Assembly (NCBI RefSeq): GCF_024372725.1
Contig: NZ_VOUA01000028.1
Span: 1 to 53,347 of the forward strand
Direction of reading: 5' to 3'
From: Methanosarcina sp. KYL-1
Lineage (GTDB): Archaea > Halobacteriota > Methanosarcinia > Methanosarcinales > Methanosarcinaceae
Length of the DNA: 53,347 bases
Part shown: positions 32,695-42,171 of the stretch, one piece after another
Layout: every line of letters begins with the position of its first letter
Numbering within the stretch: position 1 is the stretch's first letter
Position numbers and translations under genes: made by a program
Notes under the pieces: generated by a model
The model's database searches: none
Told to the model about the DNA's origin: nothing
The model's input: the letters and a program-made list of their open reading frames with translations, nothing else

Positions 32695-32990
32695 TATTCA
32701 TTTCTTTTTGGAGAGGCGCCGCCAGACAAGCTGGCGGGGTAATCCTTCTTTCAATTGGACTGAAAAACTGTTTTTGGGTTATGCAAGTGCTTCCCAGGTA
32801 AACTGGCGGGGGATTACTCTATCGCCTGGCTTGAAAACTGTTTTCGGGGTCTATGCAAGTATTTCCCAGGCAAGCTGACGAAGGATTCCTCTATCGCCCG
32901 GACCGAAAGACGGTTGCCAGGTTCAAGGAAAGTACTTTTCGGGTCAGGCGGTGTGTTTCTCCGGAGTATTCCGGTTCTTTTCATCGAATC
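32695..32990. repeat. 72-bp tandem repeat with CCGCCAG/CTGGCGG hairpin (also at 50940-51060)
   Basis: Units begin CCAG.CAAGCTGGCGGGG at 32722, 32794 and 32866, exactly 72 bases apart. A shorter fourth start lies at 32917. Each unit carries a GAAAACTGTTTTCGGG-type dyad and an ATGCAAGTATTTCCC end. The first is preceded by a 7-bp stem hairpin (32719-32725 with 32731-32737). The same flank, hairpin and one unit recur at 50940-51060. The stretch to 33420 also has ATCCAGGCATCAAC repeats (33150-33182) but no gene. Confidence 0.85.
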
Positions 32991-33429
32991 ATATCTGGTT
33001 TTGTTTGCTTTATTCTTTCCTGGCTGGCAGGCAGGTCCCTGATGCATGGTCCCGGACACGTGCGGCGGGGGGAAAGAAACTCAGTATTACTATTTACGGC
33101 CCTGCCGGAATCATCTCAACCGATTAATAAGGAAACACCAGAGTATCAACATCCAGGCATCAACATCCAGGCATCAACATCCTTAAAATTTCTAACATAA
33201 AGGACCGGCCCGAAGCCGGATTTGCGGCGTTCAGCAGGCCTTTTTACCGGGTATATAATAAAGCTTAAATTGAGTGCCGTAATTACTGGATAAACTGTGC
33301 TGAATAAACGGATTATGCAGGCTGAATAAGCTGGTTATGTCAGGGCGGGTTCGTTTACTCGTTAGATATTAGTTTAACCTCAGCCGTTCATATGCCTGTC
33401 AATACGTTAGAATGCCCTTTCTCTCTCCG

Positions 33430-33555
33430 AAGAGAGCAGATTAACCGGCAGCTTACTAACTCAAAAGCTTAACTCAGCGGCTGACCAGGCAGCTTATTAA
33501 CTCAAAAGCTTGACTCGGTGGCTGGCCCGGCGGCTGGCCCGGCGGCTTACTAACC
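33430..33555. repeat. Imperfect tandem repeat upstream of ileS
   Basis: CGGCAGCTTACTAACTCAAAAGCTTAACTCAG recurs with changes (33446 and 33489 onward), followed by GGCTGGCCCGGC twice. It fills the leader region of ileS, so it may affect that gene's mRNA, but there is no sign of a tRNA-sensing element. Confidence 0.7.
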
Positions 33556-33593
33556 TTATACCTTAAATTTATCGTTCACAGGGAGACCCCCAC

Positions 33594-36500
33594 ATGATAA
33601 AAGAAATTACTGCCAAATACGATGCAGACCAAATCGAGCAAAAGGTAATGCAGTTATGGGACGAAAGCGATGCGTATCGGAAGACCCGGGAGCACCGCAA
33701 GACCGGAAAGAGGCTTTTCTTCGTAGACGGCCCACCCTACACCACAGGGCACATTCACCTGGGGACTGCCTGGAACAAGATTATTAAGGACTCCATTCTC
33801 CGCTATTATTCCATGAACAACCGCTACATCATGGAGCGCCCTGGCTGGGACATGCACGGGCTGCCAATTGAGGTCAAGGTAGAGGGCGTTCTGGGCTTTA
33901 AGTCCAAGAAGGACATCGAGAGTTTCGGGGTAGGGAATTTCATCGAGAAATGTAAGGAGTTTGCCATAAACCAGAAGCAGGCAATGACCGAGCAGTTCGA
34001 GAGGCTCGGGGCCTGGTTGCAGTGGGAAGACCCCTACATGACCCTCAAGGACGAGTATATCGAAGCTGCCTGGTGGACCCTAAAACAGGCCGAGGAAAAG
34101 GACCTGCTTGACGTGGGCAAGCGTGTGGTCAACTGGTGCCCCCGCTGCGAAACCGCGATTGCCGACTCTGAAGTCGAGTACGCGGACAGGACCGACCCGT
34201 CCATCTATGTCAAGTTCAAGGTAAAGGGAGAGGAAAACACCTTCATAGTGATCTGGACCACAACCCCCTGGACCATCCCCTCAAACATCGCAGTTGCTGT
34301 CCACCCGTCCTTCGAATACGCGAAGTTCAGGGCAGTCCGCCAGGACGGAAAGGAAGAAATCCTGATCGCAGCAACCCCTCTTATTGAGAACGTGCTTCGG
34401 AAGGGCAGGTACACGGACTACGAAATCCTTGAGACCATGCTAGGAGAAGACGTCGCGGGCCTGGAATACGAGAGCCCCCTTGCGGACCTGGTCCCGCGCC
34501 AGGCTGAATTCAAGCACAATGTCTACGAGGCCGAATACGTAACCGCAGAAAACACCGGCTGTGTGCACATTGCCCCCGGGCACGGGATGGACGACTTCAA
34601 TGTCGGGGTCAAAAACGGCCTGCCGATTTTCTGTCCCGTAGGCCCGAACGGTTCCTACACCGAGGAAGCCGGCAAGTATGCAGGCATGAACATAAGGGAC
34701 GCAAATGCTGTTGTCATCGAGGACCTCCTGGAGCGCGACAGGCTCCTTGCCGAGGGGACCGTGGCCCACAGGTACGGGCACTGCTGGCGCTGCAAGACCC
34801 CGATCATCTACCTGGCAACCGAACAGTGGTTCCTCAAGATTACCGATCTCAAGGAAAAAATGCTCGAGGAAATCGATGCTGTTGACTGGTACCCCGACTG
34901 GGCAGGCTCGGCCCGCTTCAGGACCTGGGTGGAAGGCGCAAGGGACTGGTGCATCTCCAGGCAGCGCTACTGGGGAATCCCGGTCCCGGTCTGGAAATGC
35001 CGGAAATGCGGCAAGCTCGAAGTCATCGGGACCAAGGGAGAACTCATTGAAAAGTCAAGCAACGCCGGAGGAGAAATCGAACTGCACCGCCCCTACGTGG
35101 ACGAAGTGGTCATCCCCTGTGAGTGCGGTGGGGAGAAAAAGCGTGTGGAAGACGTCTTTGATGTCTGGTTCGATTCGGCAGTCGCTTCCTGGGCAACCCT
35201 TAAGTTCCCCCAGAGCCGGGAAGCTTTTGACGAATGGTGGCCCGCCGACTTCATCACCGAAGGGCACGACCAGACACGCGGCTGGTTCTACTCTCAGCTG
35301 GGCGCCAGCATGGTGAACTTCGGGCGCGCCCCTTACAAGAGCGTGCTCATGCACGGGTTTACCCTTGACGGGGCAGGAAAGAAGATGTCCAAGAGCCTTG
35401 GAAACGTCATCACCCCGCAGGAAGTAATCGACAGGTTCGGAGCCGACACCCTAAGGGCCTACGTGCTTTCCGCAAGCGCTCCCTGGGAAGACCTTAAGTT
35501 CAACTGGGAAGAGGTCGCAACCGTCAACAGGTCCATAAACATCCTCTGGAACGTTTTCCGTTTCCCGCTGCCCTACATGGCCCTGGACGAATTCGACCCC
35601 ATGAAGGTGTCCCTGGACTCCGTTAAAGATGCCCTCAGGGAAGAAGACAGGTGGATCCTTTCAAGGGCACAGTCCCTGATCAAGGCCGTGGACGAAGCCA
35701 TGAGCGGGTACCTGCTCCACAAGGCGGTCCGTGAGATCCTTGAGTTCACGCTCGAAGACCTTTCCCGCTGGTACATCCAGCTCATCCGCCCGAGGACCTG
35801 GACCGAAGCGGACGACCCGGACAAGCTTGCAGCATACTGTGTGCTTTACGAAGTCTACGTGACCCTCACAAAGCTGATTTCTCCCTTCATGCCCTTCCTG
35901 GCCGAAGAGATGTACCAGAACCTGATAAGGAATGCAGACCCGAATGCCCTCGAGTCCGTCCACATGGCCGACTGGCCCAAAGTCAACGAGGCTTACCTTG
36001 ACCCCGAACTCGAAGCTGCCATGGACACCGCCCGCTCCATCGTGGAAGCCGCATCAAACGCCCGCCAGAAGGTCGGAAGGAAACTCAGGTGGCCGATTTC
36101 CCGGATTGTCGTAAGCCCGGAAACCGAAGCAGCCGCAGCAGCAGTCAAGATGCTCCGCTCCGTCCTGATGGACCAGACCAACTCCAAGGACATCGTCCTG
36201 ACCGGAGTCGGAGAGAGCTGGGACGAACTGGGCCTCGAAGTAATCCCCGACCCCGGCAAGATCGGCCCCGTCTTCAAGAAGGACGCCGGAAAAGTCGTCC
36301 CTGCCCTCAAGGAAGTCGACGGTGTAACCCTGAAGAAGGCCTTTGCCGAAGCCGGCGAATACGCCCTCACCCTTGCCGACGGCAGCACGGTGACCGTAAC
36401 CCCCGGAATGGCAAACTTCAACGAAACCCTCCCCGAAGGCACAGCCAGTTCCGAATCCGACGCAGGCCTGGTCTACGTGGACGCCAACCTGACCCCCGAA

Positions 36501-36773
36501 CTCGAAGCCGAAGGCTTCACCAGGGAAGTCATCCGCAGGATCCAGGACATGAGGAAGGAACTCGACCTCGTGGTAGACGAAAACATCATAGCCCTGGTCC
36601 AGATCGATGACGACAGGGTCCTTGACCTGGTCGACTCCCTTGGCGAACTCCTCGCAGAAGAAGTCCGGGCAAGCTTCCTCGAGATCTCCAACGAAGACGA
36701 CATCACCGGAGACCTCGTTAAAGACTGGGAAGTCGAAGGCATTGCCATGAAGATCGGAATCGCAAAGGCCTGA
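33594..36773 (+). CDS. ileS: Isoleucyl-tRNA synthetase
   Basis: 1059 residues from ATG 33594 with a GGGAG site. It attaches isoleucine to tRNA-Ile in the cytoplasm. The class I signatures are present: HIGH as [10 protein letters not shown] (about residue 52) and KMSKS as [10 protein letters not shown] (about 600). The CP1 editing domain contains [16 protein letters not shown] and a GHGMDDF segment. Cys pairs (CPRCETA, CWRCKT, CRKCGK) suit zinc binding. The length and C-terminal extension are those of the archaeal/eukaryotic type. The codon usage is G/C-rich, as expected for a highly expressed gene. mptE follows 60 bases downstream on the same strand. Confidence 0.97.
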   Translation: MIKEITAKYDADQIEQKVMQLWDESDAYRKTREHRKTGKRLFFVDGPPYTTGHIHLGTAWNKIIKDSILRYYSMNNRYIMERPGWDMHGLPIEVKVEGVLGFKSKKDIESFGVGNFIEKCKEFAINQKQAMTEQFERLGAWLQWEDPYMTLKDEYIEAAWWTLKQAEEKDLLDVGKRVVNWCPRCETAIADSEVEYADRTDPSIYVKFKVKGEENTFIVIWTTTPWTIPSNIAVAVHPSFEYAKFRAVRQDGKEEILIAATPLIENVLRKGRYTDYEILETMLGEDVAGLEYESPLADLVPRQAEFKHNVYEAEYVTAENTGCVHIAPGHGMDDFNVGVKNGLPIFCPVGPNGSYTEEAGKYAGMNIRDANAVVIEDLLERDRLLAEGTVAHRYGHCWRCKTPIIYLATEQWFLKITDLKEKMLEEIDAVDWYPDWAGSARFRTWVEGARDWCISRQRYWGIPVPVWKCRKCGKLEVIGTKGELIEKSSNAGGEIELHRPYVDEVVIPCECGGEKKRVEDVFDVWFDSAVASWATLKFPQSREAFDEWWPADFITEGHDQTRGWFYSQLGASMVNFGRAPYKSVLMHGFTLDGAGKKMSKSLGNVITPQEVIDRFGADTLRAYVLSASAPWEDLKFNWEEVATVNRSINILWNVFRFPLPYMALDEFDPMKVSLDSVKDALREEDRWILSRAQSLIKAVDEAMSGYLLHKAVREILEFTLEDLSRWYIQLIRPRTWTEADDPDKLAAYCVLYEVYVTLTKLISPFMPFLAEEMYQNLIRNADPNALESVHMADWPKVNEAYLDPELEAAMDTARSIVEAASNARQKVGRKLRWPISRIVVSPETEAAAAAVKMLRSVLMDQTNSKDIVLTGVGESWDELGLEVIPDPGKIGPVFKKDAGKVVPALKEVDGVTLKKAFAEAGEYALTLADGSTVTVTPGMANFNETLPEGTASSESDAGLVYVDANLTPELEAEGFTREVIRRIQDMRKELDLVVDENIIALVQIDDDRVLDLVDSLGELLAEEVRASFLEISNEDDITGDLVKDWEVEGIAMKIGIAKA

Positions 36774-36832
36774 ACGGGATCAGGCAACTGAAAGAATAAG
36801 TAACTAACAGCAATTAACAGCAAAATGGAAAA

Positions 36833-37525
36833 TTGAGCAACCGAAGGAAATTAGCAAATTGGAGAGTGATTAATCTGGACTTTGCTGCCTGGGAACCGAT
36901 CTACGAGCGAATCCTGGACGATTTCGGCTTCGACCGCACCGGTGATGAAAAGGCAGCCCGCTTCCTATCCCAAATGCTGACCGACTCAAACACGGCCAGT
37001 CTCTCCGAACTCGAAGCCGCAATTTCCAAAAAGCCCGTCCTTGTCTGCGGAAACGCTCCCAGACTCAGGACAGAGCTTTCGGAACTCGACCTCTCCTCTT
37101 TTGTAATAATTGCAGCTGACGGAGCCGCCGCCGTCCTTACGGACCTCGGCAGGGTTCCTGAAGTCATCTGCACCGACCTTGACGGCAATTCCGAAGCCGA
37201 TATAGAAAAAGAGATCCTCGCCTGCGAAAAGGGCGCTCTCGTCCTCATCCACGCCCACGGGGACAACATGGATAAGCTTGAAAAATACGTGCCCCGTTTC
37301 AAGCGCTTTATAGCCACGACCCAGGCTGAGCCCTTTGATAAGGTGTACAATTTCGGCGGGTTCAGTGACGGAGACCGTTGCGTCTTTGTTGCAAAGGAAT
37401 TTGGTGCAGGGAGCGTCAGGCTTGCGGGGTTTGATTTTGAAGATCCGGGGGTTAACCCGATTAAGAAGATGAAGTTGAAGTGGGCGAAGGAATTGATTGA
37501 GATGTGCGGGATTTGCGGGATTTGA
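36833..37525 (+). CDS. mptE: 6-hydroxymethyl-7,8-dihydropterin diphosphokinase (archaeal MptE, DUF115)
   Basis: Up to 230 residues. MptE transfers pyrophosphate from ATP to 6-hydroxymethyl-dihydropterin in tetrahydromethanopterin synthesis, the C1 carrier of methanogenesis. Family motifs seen: PVLVCGNAPRLRTEL, IIAADGAAAVL, VPEVICTDLDGN, LVLIHAHGDN, TTQAEPFDKVYNFGGFSDGDR. The start is uncertain. TTG 36833 has no clear site; a GGAGAGTG lies at about 36860-36867, just before the conserved NLDFAAWEPIYERI, where only GTG 36866 or a non-standard ATT/CTG codon is available. It probably shares the ileS transcript. Confidence 0.92.
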   Translation: MSNRRKLANWRVINLDFAAWEPIYERILDDFGFDRTGDEKAARFLSQMLTDSNTASLSELEAAISKKPVLVCGNAPRLRTELSELDLSSFVIIAADGAAAVLTDLGRVPEVICTDLDGNSEADIEKEILACEKGALVLIHAHGDNMDKLEKYVPRFKRFIATTQAEPFDKVYNFGGFSDGDRCVFVAKEFGAGSVRLAGFDFEDPGVNPIKKMKLKWAKELIEMCGICGI

Positions 37526-38011
37526 GAAAACGGTTGGTCTATATGTCTTTTAATCGCTTCTTCTTTTTTGATTCTGCGTTTATGGTTTGTTTTGTTATTC
37601 TTATCCGATACTGCCGTAATGGCGTATTCAAGCCGTTTTGTCTCGCTCTTTTACGAGCGCCCTCTACTTGTTTCTAACCACATATTGATTTCCAATTTTG
37701 TAGTTGACGGAAATTATAATAAAAATAACACGTTTGTAACCATTCGTATCTTAACCGAAGGCAAATAGATTTCTGTTACCTCTAAACCGTGGTCATAAAA
37801 TAGATGTCCTGAAAACATGTGAAGTGATCAACGATTAGATACTTATTCCGGCAAAGCCAATGAAAATCTATTGAAGACCATATTGGTCAATAGGGTAAAT
37901 ATCAACTACTTCCACCTGCTAATTCCGGCAGATCGGAACTGTTGAAGATGGGGTATCCTGCTTAGTAGGCTTATTTTTGACCCTGTAGCCAGGTGGAATC
38001 TGTGGGGATAT
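37526..38011. other. Intergenic gap, nothing supported
   Basis: 486 bases. A 66-codon plus frame (37568-37768) lacks a ribosome site and has the composition of non-coding DNA. No RNA gene or repeat is recognised. Confidence 0.4.
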
Positions 38012-38317
38012 GTGACTGAAATGTTGACTGCTGAAGTAATCCCGATAAAAGAGAAAGAGATTATTGGCATCAAGCTTCAGGAAGCCGGGTTTAATATTGT
38101 TTCCATCGGGGAAACGATTACAATTGGAGGCACCCCGGAGCAATTTGAAATCTTTTTTAACATGAAGCTTGAAAAAACATCCCGAGCCGTGATCCCCGAC
38201 CTCAGTAACTCGGCAAAAATGGAGTATTACAGGCCGCTTACAGTTCCTACAATCCCAGAGGATTTCAGGCCCCTTATTAAAGAGGTCTTATTCCCTGAAC
38301 CTCCTGAGTATTTTTAA
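38012..38317 (+). CDS. Stand-alone protein resembling the prodomain of the neighbouring subtilase
   Basis: 101 residues from GTG 38012, with a GGTGGAA/GGGG stretch upstream. The sequence follows the N-terminal region (about 48-140) of the subtilase at 38417-39874: LQEAGFNIVSIGETITIGG against LQDLGFRILHVGVFSISGE, a shared EQFEIFF / HLWESTF segment, and IPEDFRPLIKEVLFPEPPEYF against IPEKLSKLVERVYPQKPPNFY. It lacks any protease domain. A free prodomain-like protein may inhibit or help fold the protease. The gene is convergent with the protease gene, 99 bases away. Confidence 0.65.
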   Translation: MTEMLTAEVIPIKEKEIIGIKLQEAGFNIVSIGETITIGGTPEQFEIFFNMKLEKTSRAVIPDLSNSAKMEYYRPLTVPTIPEDFRPLIKEVLFPEPPEYF

Positions 38318-38416
38318 AAATAGATTCAGGTTTTAAAAATGGGCAGGAAAGAGAGCCAGAGAAACCGGCACTCTTGCATGTGCACACCTTTATTTTTTTA
38401 AATCATTTGGGATTCC

Positions 38417-39874
38417 TCACGCCGGCGGTGGGATGGTGAAACGTGACCTTATCTGAACGGAGCGGGCGAGTTTGTAGGCAGCGTAGGCATCCACAAGTCC
38501 GGCCCCTGTTGCACTGTCAAAGCCTTTTCCGGCCCTGTCCCCCATCTGACTCGAACCTTTTTTCACGTCCCTTGCGGAGGCGACCAGAATTTCTTTTACC
38601 AGGGCGGGCGAAAGGCCGGGTTGAACCTGTTTTAGCAGGGCGCACACTCCTGCTATCTGGGGAGCTGCAGCACTTGTACCGCTTATTACGGCCCAGCCGT
38701 CTTTAGGTTGTGTCATATCCCCGTTCGGATAGGTTCCCCCGGCAAGTCCCTGGTCGATAGAACAGCCCGGCTGCAGAGGCAGCATTATGTAAATGCCTCT
38801 GGGCGTCATTCCCACCAGGCCACAGACGTCTGGAACTTTCCTGCCGGGATATACGTTGCTGGTGAAGCTTGAAGAATAGTTGGAGGCTTCAAGTTCCAGG
38901 TCCTCGCCTGCGAGGTTCTTGTGGGCATAGACCCCCCCGGCAGATATGACCTCCGGCATCTGGCCCGGGAAACCATATTGGCCGTTTCCTGCCGAAAAGA
39001 CGACGGTTATTCCCAGGTTCTTTACCGCATAAATTACCGCGGCTTCAAGGGGCTTTAAGGTGTTTGGCAGAGGGCCTTTCTGGATGCTCCAGCCCCAGCT
39101 GCAGGTGATGATTGCCGGGTTGAGGTCCATGGCTTTCTTGAAACCCAGGGTCGCATTCGGGCCCATCTTGACACCCACGAAGTCAATATCGGGGGCCGAT
39201 GAAAATATGTTTGCTGCTTCCGCGGTCCCGTGGCCGTAGTCGTCACTTTCCAGGTCCACTGCGTCTTCGGCTATTGTTCGGTTATAGCTGTACCCCCGCC
39301 ATTTATAAAACTCGTGGGCATAAAATCCGGTGTCCGGCATTGCTACCATCACTCCTTTTCCGGTAATTCCTTCCCGGTTTACCTTTCCGGCCCGGAGGAC
39401 AAGGGACACGTCTCCGGGGACATCCAGATAGTGGTAGGGTACGCTGGGTGGCAGAGGTGACTCATAGAAGTTCGGAGGTTTTTGCGGATAAACCCTCTCC
39501 ACGAGTTTGGATAGCTTCTCAGGGATTTTGAATGGCGCCCCTCCTTTATGATAAAGATAGGTCCTTTTCCCTCTATCGGGGTGGTTCTCGTTTATTATCT
39601 CAGTAACACTCTCTACTTCCGTTCCAAAGGTGCTCTCCCAAAGATGTCGGGGGGCTTCCCCACTGATGCTGAATACTCCTACATGTAGGATCCTGAACCC
39701 CAGGTCCTGGAGTATGTGCGCTGCTTCCTCGGCGACTCCCCCTTCGGGAATAAAGCTCTCGATATTTTCCGGGGTCAGGTATTGCTCCGCTTCAAACATG
39801 GATTTCCCCGTCTTGCTTTGGACAACAGCTTCAAAACTGACTACTTCTCCTTCTTTCGTTCCGTCTCTGCGCAT
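38417..39874 (-). CDS. Subtilisin-family serine protease (S8), no signal peptide
   Basis: 485 residues. Residues 1-145 form a prodomain-like region ending in YPQKPPNFYESPLPPS. The S8 triad is complete: Asp in VMVAMPDTGF (about 187), His in DDYGHGTAEA (about 223) and Ser in ISGTSAAAPQ (about 415), with oxyanion Asn in FSAGNGQYG. No signal peptide or anchor is visible, so it seems intracellular. The start is unsure: ATG 39874 lacks a site, while an AGGGGG lies 32-41 bases upstream followed by in-frame SEEISVKPS-like codons with no standard start. The adjacent prodomain-like gene is a likely partner. Confidence 0.9.
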   Translation of the reverse strand: MRRDGTKEGEVVSFEAVVQSKTGKSMFEAEQYLTPENIESFIPEGGVAEEAAHILQDLGFRILHVGVFSISGEAPRHLWESTFGTEVESVTEIINENHPDRGKRTYLYHKGGAPFKIPEKLSKLVERVYPQKPPNFYESPLPPSVPYHYLDVPGDVSLVLRAGKVNREGITGKGVMVAMPDTGFYAHEFYKWRGYSYNRTIAEDAVDLESDDYGHGTAEAANIFSSAPDIDFVGVKMGPNATLGFKKAMDLNPAIITCSWGWSIQKGPLPNTLKPLEAAVIYAVKNLGITVVFSAGNGQYGFPGQMPEVISAGGVYAHKNLAGEDLELEASNYSSSFTSNVYPGRKVPDVCGLVGMTPRGIYIMLPLQPGCSIDQGLAGGTYPNGDMTQPKDGWAVISGTSAAAPQIAGVCALLKQVQPGLSPALVKEILVASARDVKKGSSQMGDRAGKGFDSATGAGLVDAYAAYKLARSVQIRSRFTIPPPA

Positions 39875-40516
39875 GGACGGTTTTACCGAAATTTCTTCTG
39901 ACGTACTTGGTTTCCCCCTTCATAATTTATTCAGATTAAATATATGTTCACTGGAAAAAAACGATTTTTATAAACATACATATATATATTCGGGTTCAAA
40001 ATATACCTTTTGGACACAAGATTTCTTACCATTAATTCTAATGACAAATCCGCATAAGTAATCGAAATTTCATGATGTGTTTTTAGATTACCACATTCAC
40101 TACCTGGTATAAATTATAGCAAAGTTACTATTGACTTTGGAGGGCTGGCCTGAAGGGCTTGATTTGAGGACCCTTACGTGAACCGAATCTGAAAATAGAA
40201 TCTTAAGTTGGCGAGAATTAATTGAGATTTGCGAGATTTGAAAATAGAGGCAGGTTTTTAAAAAATCTTTTCAGACTATTTTTTCGGGTTGGTTTTTAAC
40301 TCTCTATTTTCGTATTCTTTTTCGGGGCCGCTTTTAACTAATCTTTTCAAACTCTTTTCAGGGGCTGCTGAATATTGTATTCCCGTCGTTATTGTCCGCG
40401 CGAAGTGCGTCTGTGCAAAACTACACTAAATTTTTAGACAAATGAAAATTAGTTTACACAACCTCTGAAACGTATCATTTCCAGTCAAATGCAAATAATT
40501 TAACCGTTTTCTCTAT
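39875..40516. other. Intergenic gap before the transposable elements
   Basis: 640 bases with no supported gene. Short repeats of TTTTTAACT.TCTTTTC.GGG type occur at 40240-40370. A/T-rich sequence at 39940-39990 may hold the subtilase promoter. Confidence 0.4.
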
Positions 40517-40839
40517 CCTACGTTCGGCAGGTCGACATAAGAAATTAGAATATTTTTCTTGATGCCGTTTTTGAACATTAGCTAACTATATATTAGGTTT
40601 AAAGATAGTTAACCTGTGGCTCAACTCCCAAGACATATATAAACACTAAATCATTTTTTCATTAAAGTTTAGTATGAGAGCTTAATAATTAGACATATGT
40701 AAACCGAAAAACTACACATAATTATAGAGCATCATTTCAAAATCGCAATCATCAAAATTATTAGAATTTAAATGTCGACCTGCCGAGAGTAAGATATGAA
40801 AATATCTATCTCTAATTACGTTAACCTGCCGAAGGCAGG
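40517..40839. mobile_element. 323-bp non-autonomous element (MITE) with CTCTAT target duplication
   Basis: The left end CCTACGTTCGGCAGGT (40517-40532) pairs with the right end ACCTGCCGAAGGCAGG (40824-40839) as inverted repeats, 14 of 16 matching. The element is flanked on both sides by CTCTAT (40511-40516 and 40840-40845), a 6-bp target-site duplication. The last 46 bases equal 82-127, the end of an insertion sequence, so this is an internal-deletion derivative of that element. A second, closer copy of the terminal repeat lies inside at about 40772-40793 (ATGTCGACCTGCCG). No ORF. Confidence 0.82.
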
Positions 40840-40864
40840 CTCTATTTTCTGGAAAAACGATTTT

Positions 40865-40956
40865 GGCTCTTCGTCATTCTCTATGGATTAGGTGATTTTC
40901 ACTTCAAGCCCATATTTGTTTTTGTGATGGCTTCACACACAAAACAACGAAGAGCC
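40865..40956. mobile_element. 92-bp MITE with GGCTCTTCGT ends and 8-bp target duplication (ISL3-like)
   Basis: GGCTCTTCGT (40865-40874) and ACGAAGAGCC (40947-40956) are perfect inverted ends. The 8 bases ACGATTTT occur immediately outside both ends (40857-40864 and 40957-40964). Ends starting GGCTCTTCG and 8-bp duplications are features of the ISL3 family. It lies 25 bases beyond the preceding element. Confidence 0.8.
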
Positions 40957-41065
40957 ACGATTTTGATAGAAAAAATTCGGTTTATTTTTCTGCTTTCATC
41001 CGATTTCAAATGGTTTTTTGTCAACTTCTCTTTTTGCATGATCTCCTTTTTTATCAGGAAAAGAC

Positions 41066-41124
41066 CGGGCATGTGCCCGGAACAAGACAGGTTCAAGAAG
41101 GCTAATATGGTTGCTCCGGTTTAA
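41066..41124 (+). pseudogene. 3'-end fragment duplicated from the gene at 42172-44382
   Basis: The frame ending EQDRFKKANMVAPV-stop matches the C-terminus QDQDRVEKANTVALA-stop at 44382. The match continues past the stop into the minus-strand gene remnant (41161 on), copying 44335-44650. Nothing upstream of about 41066 matches, so it is only the tail of a gene copy. A CCGGGCATGTGCCCGG hairpin is at 41067-41082. Confidence 0.7.
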
Positions 41125-41160
41125 GTCCGGTACTCGTAACTCTTTCTAAAAACCCCGTTT

Positions 41161-41450
41161 TTATTCCCTTCTCCCAAGCACAAAAACCGCCCCTGCAACC
41201 GTTGCAATCCCCCACACCAGGCCAACGAAAGGAGCGCTTTCTGATTCAGTATCTGAACCCATATCTTCTCCTCCTTCTTCCGGCTCGCCTGCAGTACCAT
41301 CATCGTCTGGCTCATCTCCTCCCTGCCACTTCCCCTGCACTTTCAGTTCCTCAATCACAGCATCCCTGTCGGACACCGGGCGCTTTCCGGGAAAGCCCAC
41401 GAAGACGGTGAAGAGCTGGGCTTCAATCCGGGCATCTGTGCCGGTTTAGG
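41161..41450 (-). pseudogene. 5'-truncated copy of the secreted protein gene at 44408-45019
   Basis: The minus frame gives LFTVFVGFPGKRPVSDRDA, then VIEELKVQGKWQGG, an acidic spacer, and a C-terminal helix APFVGLVWGIATVAGAVFV followed by GRRE. It matches residues from about 120 to the end of the protein at 44408-45019. Further upstream it continues with a TGT-like remnant and then a stop, so the middle is deleted and the signal peptide is absent. It shares nucleotide identity with 44400-44680, in the same orientation. Confidence 0.8.
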
Positions 41451-41612
41451 TCCGGGATTTGATATATTAGGAACTATTGTTCGAAATATATTTTCTTCAA
41501 CTATTTTATTGATGCATTATTATATTTTGTTATCTATTAAATGCGTTGTAATGGTTACTGTTAGTTTTAGTCAATACTTGGCGAAGTATGTCAAACCAGA
41601 TGAGGCGAACAT

Positions 41613-42167
41613 ATGGACAAAATTATAGAAGTGAAAAAAGCAACATGTGAATCGGCGGTCAAGGCAGAAACGAGTGATGGGGGCGAAATGGTCTTGGTCA
41701 GGGTGCCGCAAGGTTACGATGCGAAAATCAACATTCGCATAGTTCCGGGGCATGATATCCATTTAACCCCGCGTATTCCTAGTTGCCAGCCCCGGCAAGG
41801 AGCATCACGCCGTGACATCCAGCCTGTTGCCCTGCCGGAGAGCCTTGCCGTTAAACTGGCCGAGGCCGACAAAATGGTCATCAACTGGCTCGCCCAGGAT
41901 GAGGCAAACGCTAAACTATACATGGAACAGCCGGTCGAGAGCCTAATCAAAGCGGGAGTCAAACTGACCCGCTCGGATCAAAAACTGCTCAAAAGAGCCC
42001 ACAGCATGGTAGAGGAGTCCAGTGTCGTCCCTCCAGGGGTTAAGGTTACGGACTTTTATGCCTCGGCAGACCCTAAGGGTCGTGTGGACGAGCTTGCACT
42101 TAGACCAATATTTAAAGATGGCGAAAGCGAAAATAATTGCAGTTGCAGACCTAGGAGAAAGGAGTGA
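41613..42167 (+). CDS. Hypothetical protein, first gene of a two-gene cassette
   Basis: 184 residues from ATG 41613. Residues 1-50 are beta-rich (MDKIIEVKKATCESAVKAET). From about 80 on the protein is helical, with a segment that has the look of a RiPP leader or docking region: MVINWLAQDEANAKLYMEQ, then PVESLIKAGVKLT (D/E-x-A-x-x-Y-x-x-x-P-x-x-x-L-x-x-A-G-V pattern). The C-terminus is basic with CSCRPRRKE. It ends four bases before the ATG of the large partner, with that gene's ribosome site inside its last codons. The family is not recognised. Confidence 0.7.
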   Translation: MDKIIEVKKATCESAVKAETSDGGEMVLVRVPQGYDAKINIRIVPGHDIHLTPRIPSCQPRQGASRRDIQPVALPESLAVKLAEADKMVINWLAQDEANAKLYMEQPVESLIKAGVKLTRSDQKLLKRAHSMVEESSVVPPGVKVTDFYASADPKGRVDELALRPIFKDGESENNCSCRPRRKE

Positions 42168-42171
42168 AAGA

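Noticed and set aside
33430-33593. T-box-like control element upstream of ileS
   Set aside because: The repeats there have no specifier or antiterminator structure, and T-boxes are not known from archaea.
34705-36823. Several long frames overlapping ileS on both strands
   Set aside because: G/C-rich codon bias of ileS opens shadow frames; the IleRS frame has all catalytic motifs over its full length.
37568-37768. 66-codon plus-strand ORF after mptE
   Set aside because: No ribosome site, composition like surrounding non-coding DNA, and no recognisable motif.
40924-41124. 66-codon plus-strand ORF across the MITE
   Set aside because: Its first part is MITE sequence and its end is the duplicated tail of the gene at 42172-44382; a chance fusion of two remnants.
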